From JANXVY01 sp038329675 (GTDB taxonomy: Bacteria > Pseudomonadota > Alphaproteobacteria > Rhizobiales > Hyphomicrobiaceae), in the NCBI GenBank assembly GCA_038329675.1, contig JBBQNE010000163.1, forward strand, positions 1 through 6,215: 6,215 nucleotides of DNA, read 5' to 3'. Shown here in pieces: positions 5,782 through 6,215 of the stretch. Both the position numbers and the translations under genes were made by a program. The notes beneath the pieces were generated by a model. It saw only the letters and a program-made list of their open reading frames with translations, had not been told where the DNA came from and ran no database searches. Positions within the stretch are counted from its first letter, which is position 1. Each line of letters starts with the position of its first letter.

Positions 5782-6215
5782 ATGACGCTTGATGCTTTTC
5801 ACGTTCCACCACAGAGCGAGGCGTCTGCAAAACCACGCGTTGCGCTGTTTGTGACCTGTCTCGTCGACGTGTTTCGGCCATCGGTCGGATTTGCGGCGGT
5901 TAAGCTGCTGGAAGCAGCAGGATGCGCTGTCTCAGTGCCGACGGGGCAGACCTGTTGTGGGCAGCCAGCCTATAACTCGGGCGATAAGGACAACGCTAAA
6001 ACCATCGCTCGCCAGACGATCACAGCACTGGCTGAATACGACTACGTTGTCGTGCCGTCGGGCTCATGTGCTGGCATGCTGAAGATGCATTATCCAGACC
6101 TGTTGGCGGGTGACAAGTTTGAGCTTGAAGCCAAAGCACTGGCGGCCCGGACGCATGAATTGCTGTCTTTCCTCGTCAACGTGCGCGCGATGACGGCGCT
6201 CCCGCCAGAGATGGC
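5782..6215 (+). CDS. lutA: LutA/YkgE-type lactate utilization iron-sulfur protein, N-terminal part (runs off right edge)
   Basis: An ATG at 5782 opens 144 complete codons with no stop before the window ends. The protein begins with about 17 unconserved residues, then VALFVTCLVDVFRP (20-33), QTCCGQPAYNSG (56-67) and VVPSGSCAGMLKMHYP (90-105). These are family hallmarks: the first CCG cysteine-rich domain with C26, C58-C59-G and C96. LutA works with LutB and LutC to oxidise L-lactate to pyruvate, probably as an iron-sulfur electron-transfer subunit in the cytoplasm. Full-length relatives have about 240-260 residues, so the second CCG domain lies outside the window. An in-frame stop (TAA, 5764-5766) shortly upstream means the ATG is the only conventional start. 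It is co-directional with the lysR gene, 149 bases downstream. lutB and lutC would be expected next but cannot be seen. Related CCG proteins such as glycolate or heterodisulfide reductase subunits are less likely, given the QTCCGQPAYNSG match. Confidence 0.92.
   Translation, partial: MTLDAFHVPPQSEASAKPRVALFVTCLVDVFRPSVGFAAVKLLEAAGCAVSVPTGQTCCGQPAYNSGDKDNAKTIARQTITALAEYDYVVVPSGSCAGMLKMHYPDLLAGDKFELEAKALAARTHELLSFLVNVRAMTALPPEM

Overview
This GC-rich window looks chromosomal and most likely comes from an alphaproteobacterium, possibly of the Rhizobiales/Hyphomicrobiales type. That assignment rests on the GC-rich third positions, the use of GTG starts, the length and N-terminal form of the GlcD/E/F proteins, and the LysR regulator. 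It is an inference from protein style; no rRNA or other taxonomic marker is present. I see no insertion sequence, tRNA, CRISPR array or phage gene.

Minus strand, read from about 4363 down to 1: a compact operon glcD-glcE-glcF encodes the three-subunit glycolate oxidase (FAD subunit GlcD, FAD-binding subunit GlcE, iron-sulfur subunit GlcF). It is followed, with an ATGA stop/start overlap, by the first 64 codons of a gene whose N-terminus resembles CobT (nicotinate-nucleotide:dimethylbenzimidazole phosphoribosyltransferase, cobalamin lower-ligand assembly). That gene runs off the left edge. The best glcE start is a GTG at 2823 with a GGAG just upstream, which leaves a 61-base glcD-glcE gap containing a perfect 6-bp hairpin.

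Plus strand, from about 4631 to the right edge: a LysR-type regulator is transcribed divergently from glcD across a 267-base regulatory region. After a 149-base gap comes the 5' part (144 codons) of a lutA/ykgE-type gene, the CCG-domain iron-sulfur subunit of the LutABC L-lactate oxidation system. LutB and LutC would be expected beyond the right edge.

Together the genes form a 2-hydroxyacid oxidation locus: GlcDEF oxidises glycolate to glyoxylate (and often accepts other short 2-hydroxyacids), LutABC oxidises L-lactate to pyruvate, and the LysR protein between them is the obvious candidate regulator. Two imperfectly similar dyads, both centred on TGGCCC and flanked by GTC/GAC arms, lie upstream of lysR/glcD (4508-4525) and upstream of lutA (5684-5703). 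They are the most testable candidates for shared operators. Most of the window is ordinary metabolism; the unusual points are the regulatory dyads, the glcE leader hairpin, the cobT-like gene coupled to glcF, and the glycolate/lactate pairing. I did not find a clearly new biological system here.
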